DNA from: an uncultured bacterium
GTDB taxonomy: Bacteria; Verrucomicrobiota; Kiritimatiellia; RFP12; UBA1067
Assembly: GCA_900547945.1 (NCBI GenBank)
Contig: URIT01000043.1
Coordinates: forward strand, 1 to 22,047
Direction: 5' to 3'
Length of the DNA: 22,047 nt
The notes below the pieces were generated by a model that saw only the letters and a program-made list of their open reading frames with translations, ran no database searches and had not been told where the DNA came from. Numbering within the stretch: position 1 is the first letter of the stretch; each line of letters opens with the position of its first letter. Position numbers and translations under genes: made by a program. This document shows positions 1-7,675 of this stretch, piece after piece.

Positions 1-129
1 CGCGGTCAGCGCCGCCGGCTGGCCGTGCCCGCGCGCGGGCGTCGGCGCGGGACGATAGAAGGCCGCGCGGGCGGCCGTTCACGAAGCACGCAAATACGAA
101 TCACAACAAGGGAAAGTCGAGGATGTAAC
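1..129. other. 5' edge of window, probable end of an upstream gene plus leader
   Basis: No complete gene is visible here. One plus-strand frame (codons from base 2) stays open to a TAG at 56-58 and could be the last 18 codons of an upstream gene, but 18 codons of GC-rich sequence prove little. A small GC hairpin (GGCCGC at 61-66 against GCGGCC at 71-76) follows it. It has no T run, so I do not call it a terminator. The remaining bases up to 129 are the leader of the phosphoesterase gene; no convincing -35/-10 pair was seen. Confidence 0.25.
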
Positions 130-1665
130 ATGGAACTGACACGTCGTTTCTTCATCGGCGGCGCGGCTGCGTTCGGCGCCTTGGGTGGCGCGCGCGTCCG
201 CCCGCTCCGCGCGGGCGAGACGCCCGCGAAGAAGCCGAACCTCAAGTTCGGCGTGGTGAGCGACATCCACATCACGCACGTGGGCGCGGGCGAGAAACCG
301 GAGCGCTGGGGCAACAACCTCACGTTCCGGCATACGCTTGAATGGTTCCGCGACCAGGGCGTGGACGCGGTGATGGTGGTGGGCGACATGGCCGACAATG
401 GCATGGTCGAGCAGCTGCAGGCCGTCGCGCAGGCCTGGTATGCGGTCTTCCCGGACGACAAGGCCCCCGACGGCCGGAAGGTCGAGAAGCTCTTCGTCTA
501 CGGCAACCACGACTACCACGGCTACCTCTACGGCGACCACGCCGCGAAGCGCCATGCGAAGGAGGCGAAGGAGAGCGAGTTCGGAGCCTGGAGCCGCGAC
601 CACGTACTGCGCAGCGACCTGGCCGGATGGTGGAAGAAGATCTTCCACGAGGACTACACGCGCCTCTACCGCAAGGTGATCAAGGGCTACACGTTCCTCG
701 GCCAGCACTGGGACGACGGGAAGGGGATGGAGACGAAGTACGGCAGCTGCCCGTTCGGCGTCGAGCTCAAGGGTTTCCTGGACGCGCACGGGAAGGCGCT
801 CGACCCGAAGAGGCCGTTCTTCTACTTCCAGCACCCGCACCCGAAGGACACGTGCTACGGCCCGTGGGCGTGGGGGCACGACGCCGGCCTCGTCACGAAG
901 GTCCTCTCGGCCTATCCGAACGCGGTGGCCTTCTCGGGCCACTCGCACTACTCGCTGACGGACGAGCGCTCGATCTGGCAGGGCGCCTTCACGTCCGTGG
1001 GCACGAGTTCGCTGCGCTACACGGGCCTCCCCTACGACCAGCGCCCGCCGTTCGGCTACGAGAACACCACGACCGAGAGCAAGGCGGCCGCCGCGTGCAA
1101 CGCGCTCAAGGTGATGGGGGACTTCCCTGCGGGCGACTGTCGCCAGGGCATGCTGTGGAATGTCTACGATGACTGCATTGTCGTGCAGCGGCGGGAGTTC
1201 CTGGGCGACGTGTTCCTGGGGCCGGACTGGGTGATGCCGCTTGCCGCGTCCGAGCCGCGTCCGTTTGACTTCGCCGCGCGCGCGAAGAAGGCGAAGGCGC
1301 CGGAGTTCCCGAAGGGCGCGCAGGTGACGCTGAAGAAGCGCAAGGCGACGACGCGCCGCACGCCGGGGTACGACGCGGTGGAGAAGGACGCCTGGGAGCT
1401 GACCTTCCCGGCGGCGTTTGCCGTGCCCGGGTCGCGTCCCTATGAATACGAAGTCGTCGCCCACGGCGCGGGCGGGAAGACGGAGGCGTTCCACGTGATG
1501 GCCAACGGCTACAACCACGCGCCTGGGCATCCGCGCGCGAAGGGCGCCTCCTCCTGCTGCGTGTCGGCGGACCGCCTGCCGCCGGGGACGACCCATTTCA
1601 CGGTGACGCCGCTCGATTGCTGGTGGAACAAGGGCGCCGCCCTGACGGTCAAGATGCCCGTTTAA
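130..1665 (+). CDS. Tat-exported calcineurin-like metallophosphoesterase
   Basis: This encodes a 511-residue metal-dependent phosphoesterase of the calcineurin-like superfamily, probably acting outside the cytoplasm. All the metal-site motifs are readable: D45-x-H47 (SDIHITH), the aspartate of GDM at residue 86, GNHD at 125-128, and GHSH at 270-273. The N-terminus MELTRRFFIGG followed by an alanine/glycine-rich stretch is a twin-arginine (Tat) signal, which is why I start at 130; the same frame is open upstream to 25 but that part is low-complexity arginine-rich sequence. The region after about residue 385 (lysine-rich linker, then a beta-rich segment ending near 511) looks like an added C-terminal domain. 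The substrate cannot be told from sequence. The SDR and glycosidase-like genes follow on the same strand, which would fit processing of a phosphorylated or cyclic phosphate substrate during glycan use, but that is inference. Confidence 0.88.
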   Translation: MELTRRFFIGGAAAFGALGGARVRPLRAGETPAKKPNLKFGVVSDIHITHVGAGEKPERWGNNLTFRHTLEWFRDQGVDAVMVVGDMADNGMVEQLQAVAQAWYAVFPDDKAPDGRKVEKLFVYGNHDYHGYLYGDHAAKRHAKEAKESEFGAWSRDHVLRSDLAGWWKKIFHEDYTRLYRKVIKGYTFLGQHWDDGKGMETKYGSCPFGVELKGFLDAHGKALDPKRPFFYFQHPHPKDTCYGPWAWGHDAGLVTKVLSAYPNAVAFSGHSHYSLTDERSIWQGAFTSVGTSSLRYTGLPYDQRPPFGYENTTTESKAAAACNALKVMGDFPAGDCRQGMLWNVYDDCIVVQRREFLGDVFLGPDWVMPLAASEPRPFDFAARAKKAKAPEFPKGAQVTLKKRKATTRRTPGYDAVEKDAWELTFPAAFAVPGSRPYEYEVVAHGAGGKTEAFHVMANGYNHAPGHPRAKGASSCCVSADRLPPGTTHFTVTPLDCWWNKGAALTVKMPV

Positions 1666-1677
1666 ACCAGATGGTGG

Positions 1678-1712
1678 AACGCAGATGCTTCGCGGAGCGA
1701 CCTGCGTTTATC
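1678..1712 (+). terminator. Intergenic hairpin, weak terminator candidate
   Basis: AACGCAG at 1678-1684 pairs perfectly with CTGCGTT at 1702-1708. An inner GCTT/GAGC stem closes on CGCG, and a short TTTAT tract follows. It lies in the 69-bp gap between the phosphoesterase and SDR genes. It could attenuate transcription between them or be a degenerate palindromic repeat. The T tract is short, so termination is uncertain. Confidence 0.35.
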
Positions 1713-1734
1713 ATGATGACAACAAAGGAGCAAG

Positions 1735-2538
1735 ATGAAGCGTTTTGAGGGGAAGGTCGTGCTCGTGACGGGCGGCAACCGCAACACGGGCATCGAGATC
1801 GTGGATTTGTTCATCCGCGAGGGCGCGAAGGTGTTCATGTGCGGGTCGACGCCCGCATCGACCGCGCGGGGCGAGAAGATCCTGCGCGACCGGAAGATCG
1901 GCGACGTGCGCGCGATCGTATGCGACATCTCGGACCGTGATCAGGTCACGGCGATGTTCGACGTGATCGAGAGGGAGGCGGGGCGGCTCGACATCCTCGT
2001 CAACAACGCGGCGCACCAGGGCCTCGGGCAGGGCGGTCCGCTGGAAATGGACCCCGCGAAGATGCTGGAGGTGCTGAAGGTCAACCTCGTCGGCGGCTTC
2101 CAGGTGACGCAGATGGCGTGTACCCGCTTCTTCATGAAACAGGAGCCGAATCCCGCGACGGACCAGCGCGGCGTGGTGGTGACGCTGGGGTCGAACACTT
2201 CGATGCGCGCGATCCGCAACCGCACGAGCTACGTCACCTCGAAGGGCGGCATCGACGCGATGGTGCGGTCCCTCGCGCTCGACCTCGGTCCGCTCGGCAT
2301 CCGCGTGAACGAAGTCGCGCCCGGCTACATCTACACGGAGCGCTGGGACGCGCTTGACGAGAAGATCAAGGCGCGGCGTCGTCTGAACTGCCCGCTCCGC
2401 AAGGAGGCGACGGGCGGCGACATTGCGGAGGCCGTCGCGTTTCTCGCCTCGGACGCCGCGCGCAACATCGGCGGCGAGCGCCTCGTTGTGGACGCGGGCT
2501 GTTCGGCCCAGCACATGCCCGAGGACGTGGACGTCTAG
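1735..2538 (+). CDS. Classical short-chain dehydrogenase/reductase (SDR)
   Basis: This is a 267-residue NAD(P)-dependent oxidoreductase, the usual length for a classical SDR. Visible features are the N-terminal Rossmann strand VVLVTGG, the NNAAH motif (the NNAG equivalent), catalytic S153, Y166 and K170 with normal S-x12-Y-x3-K spacing, and the LGIRVNEVAPGYIYTE segment after the active site. The cofactor loop reads TGGNRNTG, so the second glycine of the usual TGxxxGxG is an asparagine. An AAAGGAG Shine-Dalgarno lies 4 nt before the ATG. The substrate is unknown; SDRs of this type often oxidise sugars, polyols or hydroxy-acids. It ends 9 nt before the large glycosidase-like gene, so the two are almost surely co-transcribed and a role in sugar catabolism is plausible. 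Confidence 0.9.
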   Translation: MKRFEGKVVLVTGGNRNTGIEIVDLFIREGAKVFMCGSTPASTARGEKILRDRKIGDVRAIVCDISDRDQVTAMFDVIEREAGRLDILVNNAAHQGLGQGGPLEMDPAKMLEVLKVNLVGGFQVTQMACTRFFMKQEPNPATDQRGVVVTLGSNTSMRAIRNRTSYVTSKGGIDAMVRSLALDLGPLGIRVNEVAPGYIYTERWDALDEKIKARRRLNCPLRKEATGGDIAEAVAFLASDAARNIGGERLVVDAGCSAQHMPEDVDV

Positions 2539-2547
2539 GGGGGCGGC

Positions 2548-5247
2548 ATGGACCTGACCGCTCTTTTCGCGTGCGCGGCGCTGGCGGGCGCCGCATACGC
2601 GGGGCCCGCCATCTACCCGCACTACATGGACCCGCGCCGCCACCCGGACGAGACGCGCCGCACGGTGAAGCCGCCGGACCGCGCCCAGTTCGGCAACCGC
2701 ATGCAGTTCACGTCCATCCGGCATCTGCCGGACAACGCGGCCTGGCGCGACACGCTTGACACGTACGTCGTCTCGAACAGGCTCGGCAACCTCGTCTGGC
2801 CGAACCTGAAGGTGCTCGGCAACGGGAACCTGCCGGAAATCGTCGCCGAGATCAAACGGCGCGGCCTCTGGCTCTTCGACGTCTGGGGCTATCTGCCGAA
2901 CGGCAAGGCGCAGGGCGTCGACGGGCTCTGGCGCATGCCCACCGGCGTCTGCGAGATGCTGGAGCGCGAATTGGGCGACCGCTGGCTCGGCATGGACAAC
3001 GGCGAACAGGACGGACGCTGGTCGGGAAGCCCCCGGCCCGCGCCCGGCCGCTTCGCGCACCTCCTCCGCTTCCAGCGCTACTTCGAGCATGTGGACAAGA
3101 CGCTCGGCAACAAGATGGCCGCGCTCGTCTCGCTCAACTACGGGCACTACTTCCTGCGCGCGAACTGCTACACGATGCTCGGCGCCGAGACGGCCCAGGC
3201 CCTTCCGAATGGCCAGGTCTACTACGCCTTCATCCGCGGCGCGGGCAAGCAGTACGGCGTGCCGTGGTTCGGGAACGTCTCGGTCTTCAACCGCTGGGGC
3301 TGGAAGTGCTATCCCGAGAAGGAGACGCCGGGGGCCGACTCCGGCCCGGAGAAGGGCGCCTCGCTCGCGCTCCTGAAGAAGCTCCTCTACACGCAGCTCT
3401 TCTACAACGGCCTTGCGTGCGGCTTCGAGGGGTCTTTCTTTCACGGCGGCTTTGCGGGCACGGGCGCGCTTTCGCCGGTCGGCGCGATCCAGCAGGAGGC
3501 GGTCGACTGGATCGACCGCCACGGCGATCCCGGCGTGATGGCCGTTCCCGTCGGGCTCGTGATCGACAGCGCGCGCGGCTGGTGCTTCCCGCGCCACCTC
3601 TACAGCGGCTGGTCGCACGTCTGCTGGGGGGCGATCCCGTTCGAGCGGAGCGACTACTTCACCGACGGCGTCCTGGACCTGCTCTATCCCGGCTATCAGG
3701 ATTCGGGCTTCTTCCGCGACGAGCGCGGCTTCAATGCGCCGACGCCGTATGGCGACATCGCCGACTGCCTCCTGTCGGACGCCCCGCTCTGGGTGCTGAA
3801 GCAGTACGCGCTCCTCGTCCTCGCCGGCGCGATCCAGCCGACGGAGGAGTTCCGCGACGCGCTCGCCGCCTATGTCGCCGGGGGCGGGCGGCTCGTGCTG
3901 ACGGAGGGCAACCGCCGCGCGCTCTTCCCGGCGGGGCTTCCGGCGGCGGCGAACGGCGGCACGGTCACGGTCATCGCCTCCGACTGGGGCGTCGCCGAGC
4001 AGCCCCGCGTGCGGCAGGCCCGCTACCCCGTCGAGACGCCTTACGTCAGCCCGTATCCGCTGACGGACGCGGCGCGGCGCGCGCTCGACGCGGCGTTCCG
4101 CGACGCGGCGCTCTTCACGGTGTCGCCCGACTTCCGGGCGAACGGCCTCTCGCTCGTGGCCTGCCGGCGCGCGAAGGGCGACTACACGCTCTGCATCGCC
4201 AACAACACGTGGACGGAGCAGCCCCTGCGCCTCACGTCGCACGTCGGGAAGATCCTCTCGGTCGAGGAGCTGCCGACCTCGTGCCGCGAGCGCGCGGCGC
4301 GCGGCTTCGCGCCCGAGACGGCCACGAACCTCGTCCTCGGCGCGGACACGCCGGAGACCGTCGCGGCGGGCGCCGTCCGGATGCTCCGCGTGCGCGTCGA
4401 GGAGACGAACCTGCGGGTGCTGGCGGAGGCCGCGCCGCCGCCGAACCCGAAGCTGCGCACGCTCTACCTGCGGTCGAACGAGCCGATCAAGGAGCAGTTG
4501 CTGCGCCGCCCGACGTTCTTCCGGCACTTCGACTCGGTCATGGTCAATTGGCGCTACGTCTTCACGCGCGATGACGAGGCGCTGGAGGCGGAGCGCAACT
4601 GGATCCGCCTGCAGGGGCTTGACGTCCTCGTCGACTTTGCGGACGCGACCGACGTCTACCCTGGGTACCGCTGGACGGACCACATCGCGGAGGAGCGCGC
4701 GCGGTCGCAGAAGGCGTTCGCGAAGTTCCTCGGCAAGTGCGCAATCCTCGGCGTGCGCGAGGTCGTCGTCGCCGGCCACAGCCTCGCGGACATGGGCGAG
4801 CGGGCGGCGGCGCGGGCCTCGTACCTCCGCAACCTCGGCGCGTTCGCACGGGCGGCCGACGAGAAGGGGATTGTCGTGCGTCTGCGCGACAACGTCTGGA
4901 ACCTGGAGGCCCTGCCGCAGGACCTGGCCGCCGTCAACGAGCCGAACCTGAAGGGGGCGCACAGCCTCTCCGCCGTCATGTTCCGCGAGAAGGACGTCGT
5001 CCGGGCCGTGGAGGCGCGGGACGGCGCGTGCTGGTTCCTCGGCGTCGCCGAAGACGAGAAGGTCGTCCCCGACGCCTTCTTCGGGTGCCACGGGCGGCTG
5101 GCCGACGCGCGGCGCGGCGACCTCGAGGCCGCGCTGCGCGCCCTCTGCGCGAAGGGCGGCCGCGTTGTCTTCGACGCCGTCTACCCGGACGTCGACGCGG
5201 AATACCGCGACGCCCGGTTCTTCGCGCGCGCGGCGGAAGGAAAGTGA
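2548..5247 (+). CDS. Large exported glycosidase-like protein with C-terminal TIM-barrel-like domain
   Basis: I do not recognise a named family with certainty. The 899-residue product starts with a plausible signal peptide (hydrophobic to AAYAG, about residue 19). Residues about 25-430 read like a glycoside hydrolase (beta/alpha)8 domain, with many Trp/Tyr/Phe and the segment GMDNGEQDGR around N151-E153, a candidate catalytic acid. Residues about 430-460 (YVAGGGRLVLTEGN) resemble the glutamine-amidotransferase-like domain that follows the barrel in GH42-type enzymes. From about residue 632 to the end a second alpha/beta unit (VLVDFADATD, ILGVREVVVAGHS, ADEKGIVVRL) resembles xylose-isomerase-like TIM barrels. 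The start has a GGGGGGCGG purine tract just upstream and lies 9 nt after the SDR stop. The function is probably carbohydrate degradation outside the cytoplasm. The reading frame is certain; the family is not. Confidence 0.8.
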   Translation: MDLTALFACAALAGAAYAGPAIYPHYMDPRRHPDETRRTVKPPDRAQFGNRMQFTSIRHLPDNAAWRDTLDTYVVSNRLGNLVWPNLKVLGNGNLPEIVAEIKRRGLWLFDVWGYLPNGKAQGVDGLWRMPTGVCEMLERELGDRWLGMDNGEQDGRWSGSPRPAPGRFAHLLRFQRYFEHVDKTLGNKMAALVSLNYGHYFLRANCYTMLGAETAQALPNGQVYYAFIRGAGKQYGVPWFGNVSVFNRWGWKCYPEKETPGADSGPEKGASLALLKKLLYTQLFYNGLACGFEGSFFHGGFAGTGALSPVGAIQQEAVDWIDRHGDPGVMAVPVGLVIDSARGWCFPRHLYSGWSHVCWGAIPFERSDYFTDGVLDLLYPGYQDSGFFRDERGFNAPTPYGDIADCLLSDAPLWVLKQYALLVLAGAIQPTEEFRDALAAYVAGGGRLVLTEGNRRALFPAGLPAAANGGTVTVIASDWGVAEQPRVRQARYPVETPYVSPYPLTDAARRALDAAFRDAALFTVSPDFRANGLSLVACRRAKGDYTLCIANNTWTEQPLRLTSHVGKILSVEELPTSCRERAARGFAPETATNLVLGADTPETVAAGAVRMLRVRVEETNLRVLAEAAPPPNPKLRTLYLRSNEPIKEQLLRRPTFFRHFDSVMVNWRYVFTRDDEALEAERNWIRLQGLDVLVDFADATDVYPGYRWTDHIAEERARSQKAFAKFLGKCAILGVREVVVAGHSLADMGERAAARASYLRNLGAFARAADEKGIVVRLRDNVWNLEALPQDLAAVNEPNLKGAHSLSAVMFREKDVVRAVEARDGACWFLGVAEDEKVVPDAFFGCHGRLADARRGDLEAALRALCAKGGRVVFDAVYPDVDAEYRDARFFARAAEGK

Positions 5248-7598
5248 GATCCGAAAGGATCCACGGAAAAGGCGTTTTCCGGGTCCCAGCTGAGGTCGAC
5301 GCGCGTGGTGGCGGCGTTCCCGGGAACGCGGAAGCGGCGTGCCTCCGTGCGCGTCGTGATCCAGAGGCCGTCGAGCGGGAAGCTCGTGAACGTGTCGCCC
5401 CGCAGGCCCGTGAGGTGGGCGGGATCGGGCGTCGCGGGGCGTGTGAGGGAGAGGAAGAGCGGCGTGTTCTGCCGAATCAGGAATTCGGCGTGCGGCGGCG
5501 CGGAGGTCGTTTCGGCGGCGAGCAGGTGCAGGTTTTCGGATGCGTTTTCGGGCGAGGCCACGCAGCGCACGAGGCCCAGTTCGGCGAACTGGGCGAGGGC
5601 CGGGCGGTTGAATGCGTAGAGCGACCAGTCCGCCGTGAGGTCCGCCAGGCCCTGCTGGGCGAGGAGGCGGAGTCCGGCGAGGTCCGCCGCCTCCCAGGAC
5701 GTGATGCCGGCCTTGACCATGTGCTTGACGGTTGAACGGAGCGCGTTGAAGGCGCGTTCGGGCGTGAAGACGGGAAGGGCGAGGCGGATGTGCGGGGCGG
5801 GGTCGCCCGTCGCCTCGGCGCGGGCGCGCAGCGTCTCCGCCCTGTGCGTGAGCGTGCGTTCGACATCCCGTCCGGAGGCGTGCCCGATCGCGACGACGAG
5901 TTCGTCGTAGGAGCAGACGTCGTCGGGGAGGGGCTGGTCGAGCCGCAGCTTGAGGACGCGCGCGGGCACGGGGGCGTCTTCGGTGGAGGCGGGACGCGCT
6001 GCGGCGATGTCGGCTTCGACATCCGAGAGGGTGCGCGCCCGTGCCGCGTCGCGGGCGGCATCGAGGTGTTCGACGAGGAGGCGGCGCAGGTCGTTGAGCG
6101 CGGAGGCGGGCACGAAGAGGCGGTCGGGGTCGTCGAGCGTGAGGGAACCGAGCGCCCAGGCGGTGCCGCCCAGGCGCGCGAACGCCTTCCGTACGGCCTC
6201 TTCCGTGCGCTCCGGGTGGTGCGAGGCCGTGGGCGCATCGAGGGACAACGTTGCGTCGGCGGAGAGGCCGTCCGCCGAAACCGCAGCCGCCGTGATGCCG
6301 GTCGGCGCGAGCGTGACCGTGAGGTTGACGGGCGTGCCGGGGGTGACGGACGAAGGACGGAACGAGGGAATAGGGAAGCGGCGCTTGACTTCGTTCGAGG
6401 CGGAGCAGTAGACGGTCGCCCCCGGCACGAGCGCGTGGGGGGCGATGGTTTCGGGCACGAGAACCTCGACGTCGCTGCCGGCGGGAACCGAGAAGACGGT
6501 GGAACGGGACAGGGCCACGCGCAGGTCCGAGATGCCGAAGCCGACGGGCTTGCCGCCCTCCGAGGCGAACTGGAGGCCGTCGTGGCGCTCGAGGGCGCGG
6601 GCGGTGTGGAAACGCAGCCACGTGCGGCCTTCGCGGTCCTTCGTGAGGCGCTTGACGGTGCCGACGGGCGTGCCGAGGTGTCCGAGCGAGGTGGGGTCGA
6701 GGGCGGTGGCGGACGATTCCGGCAGGAGGTTTGACTTCGGGTAGCCGTCCGCGTAGAGTGCCGTCGTGCGGCGGGAGAAGACCGTTTCGAGGTCGGCGCG
6801 CGTCGTGGCGGGCGGGAGGCCGTCCAGCAGCTCGCGGTAGTGGGCGGTGACGGTCGAGACGTAGAGGGGGGACTTCATGCGGCCCTCGATCTTGAGGGAG
6901 GCGACGCCCGCGTCGCGGAGCTGTTCGAGGTGGTCGTCGAGGCGCAGATCGCGCATGGAGAAGGGGAGCGACCGCGTACCCGCCGCGTCCGTGTAGGCGA
7001 GGCGGCAGCAGTAGGCGCAGCGGCCGCGGTTCCCCGAACGGTTCTTCTCCAGGGCGGAGAAGAGGCAGAGGCCGGAAAGCGAGTAGCAGAGCGCGCCGTG
7101 GACGAACACCTCGATCTCGCAGCCGCAGCGGCGCGTGATGGAGCGGATGTCCTCGATGGAGAGTTCGCGGGCGAGGACGACGCGCGTGAAGCCGAGTTCC
7201 CGCAGCGCGAGCACGCCTTCGAGGTTGTGGGCGACGAGCTGCGTGGAGGCGTGGAGTTCGAGGTGGGGGAAGTGGCGGCGCACGAGACGCGCCACGCCGA
7301 GATCCTGCACGATGAGGCCGTCCGGGCGCAGTTCGTCGAGCAGGGCGAGCTTCCGGGCGGCCTCCGGCAGCTGGGCGTCGTCGAGAAGCGTGTTGAACGT
7401 GACGTAGACTTTTCTACCCGAACCCTCCCGGTGCGCGGCGGCGAGCAGGTCGCGCAGCTGCGCGTCCGTGAAGTTGACGGCGTCGGCGCGCGCGGAAAAG
7501 GCGTCGAGGCCGAGATAGACGGCGTCTGCGCCGGCGGCGAAGGCGGCGAGGGCGGTTTCGAAGGACCCGGCGGGGGAGAGGAGTTCGATGTCGTTCAT
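5181..7598 (-). CDS. U32 family protein, RlhA/YdcP-like (DUF3656-type)
   Basis: This encodes an 805-residue member of the so-called peptidase U32 family. Its characterised relatives (RlhA, TrhP) are iron-sulphur proteins that hydroxylate rRNA or tRNA rather than proteases. The N-terminus NDIELLSPAGSFETALAAF and the GADAVYLG segment are typical. The cysteine cluster HGALCYSLSGLC followed by GNRGRCAYCCR, at about residues 170-200, matches the cluster-binding region. At 805 residues it is longer than E. coli RlhA (about 650), with a second alpha/beta half. I chose the start at 7598 rather than an upstream in-frame ATG at 7622 because that ATG lies upstream of the -10 element. The 3' end overlaps the convergent 2548-5247 gene by 67 bp. 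It is most likely a single-gene unit driven by the promoter at 7613-7621. Confidence 0.88.
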   Translation of the reverse strand: MNDIELLSPAGSFETALAAFAAGADAVYLGLDAFSARADAVNFTDAQLRDLLAAAHREGSGRKVYVTFNTLLDDAQLPEAARKLALLDELRPDGLIVQDLGVARLVRRHFPHLELHASTQLVAHNLEGVLALRELGFTRVVLARELSIEDIRSITRRCGCEIEVFVHGALCYSLSGLCLFSALEKNRSGNRGRCAYCCRLAYTDAAGTRSLPFSMRDLRLDDHLEQLRDAGVASLKIEGRMKSPLYVSTVTAHYRELLDGLPPATTRADLETVFSRRTTALYADGYPKSNLLPESSATALDPTSLGHLGTPVGTVKRLTKDREGRTWLRFHTARALERHDGLQFASEGGKPVGFGISDLRVALSRSTVFSVPAGSDVEVLVPETIAPHALVPGATVYCSASNEVKRRFPIPSFRPSSVTPGTPVNLTVTLAPTGITAAAVSADGLSADATLSLDAPTASHHPERTEEAVRKAFARLGGTAWALGSLTLDDPDRLFVPASALNDLRRLLVEHLDAARDAARARTLSDVEADIAAARPASTEDAPVPARVLKLRLDQPLPDDVCSYDELVVAIGHASGRDVERTLTHRAETLRARAEATGDPAPHIRLALPVFTPERAFNALRSTVKHMVKAGITSWEAADLAGLRLLAQQGLADLTADWSLYAFNRPALAQFAELGLVRCVASPENASENLHLLAAETTSAPPHAEFLIRQNTPLFLSLTRPATPDPAHLTGLRGDTFTSFPLDGLWITTRTEARRFRVPGNAATTRVDLSWDPENAFSVDPFGSHFPSAARAKNRASRYSASTSG
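5248..5280. terminator. Two short hairpins at the convergent gene junction
   Basis: Right after the stop of the 2548-5247 gene lie two perfect stems: GATCC/GGATC (5248-5252, 5257-5261) closing on GAAA, and GGAAAA/TTTTCC (5265-5270, 5275-5280) closing on GGCG. On the plus strand the second ends in TTTTCC. They lie inside the 3' coding end of the minus-strand U32 gene. A role in stopping plus-strand transcription is possible; no long T run is present. Confidence 0.3.
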
Positions 7599-7612
7599 GG
7601 CTGTTCCCGCGT

Positions 7613-7621
7613 ATTCTACCA
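7613..7621 (-). promoter_or_regulatory. Extended -10 promoter of the U32 gene
   Basis: Read on the minus strand, ATGGTAGAAT precedes the ATG at 7598 with 14 nt between the hexamer TAGAAT and the start. The TG before the hexamer makes it an extended -10 (TGnTAnnnT). No clear -35 was found. The predicted 5' leader would be only about 7 nt. Confidence 0.6.
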
Positions 7622-7639
7622 TATCCGCCGATGGGCGGC

Positions 7640-7669
7640 TTGCGCGCGGGACGCGGAATGTGGTAGAAT
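7640..7669 (+). promoter_or_regulatory. Extended -10 promoter of the GH20 gene, predicted leaderless
   Basis: TGGTAGAAT at 7661-7669 is an extended -10. A weak TTGCGC at 7640-7645 sits 18 bp upstream as a possible -35. The hexamer ends 6 nt before the ATG at 7676, so transcription would start at or beside the start codon, giving a leaderless mRNA. No Shine-Dalgarno is present. Confidence 0.6.
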
Positions 7670-7675
7670 CCGTGC

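Noticed and set aside
79..1596. A 505-codon minus-strand open frame opposite the phosphoesterase
   Set aside because: It is antisense to a gene with all its metal-site motifs, and its translation is arginine-rich with no domain.
3264..4574. A 436-codon plus-strand open frame in another phase inside the 899-residue gene
   Set aside because: Its translation is arginine- and alanine-rich and typical of a shifted frame of GC-rich coding DNA.
1711..6621. A 1,636-codon open frame on the minus strand opposite the SDR and glycosidase-like genes
   Set aside because: Its product is arginine/alanine/proline-rich low-complexity sequence with no recognisable domain. It mirrors well-supported plus-strand and U32 genes; high GC makes such antisense frames common.
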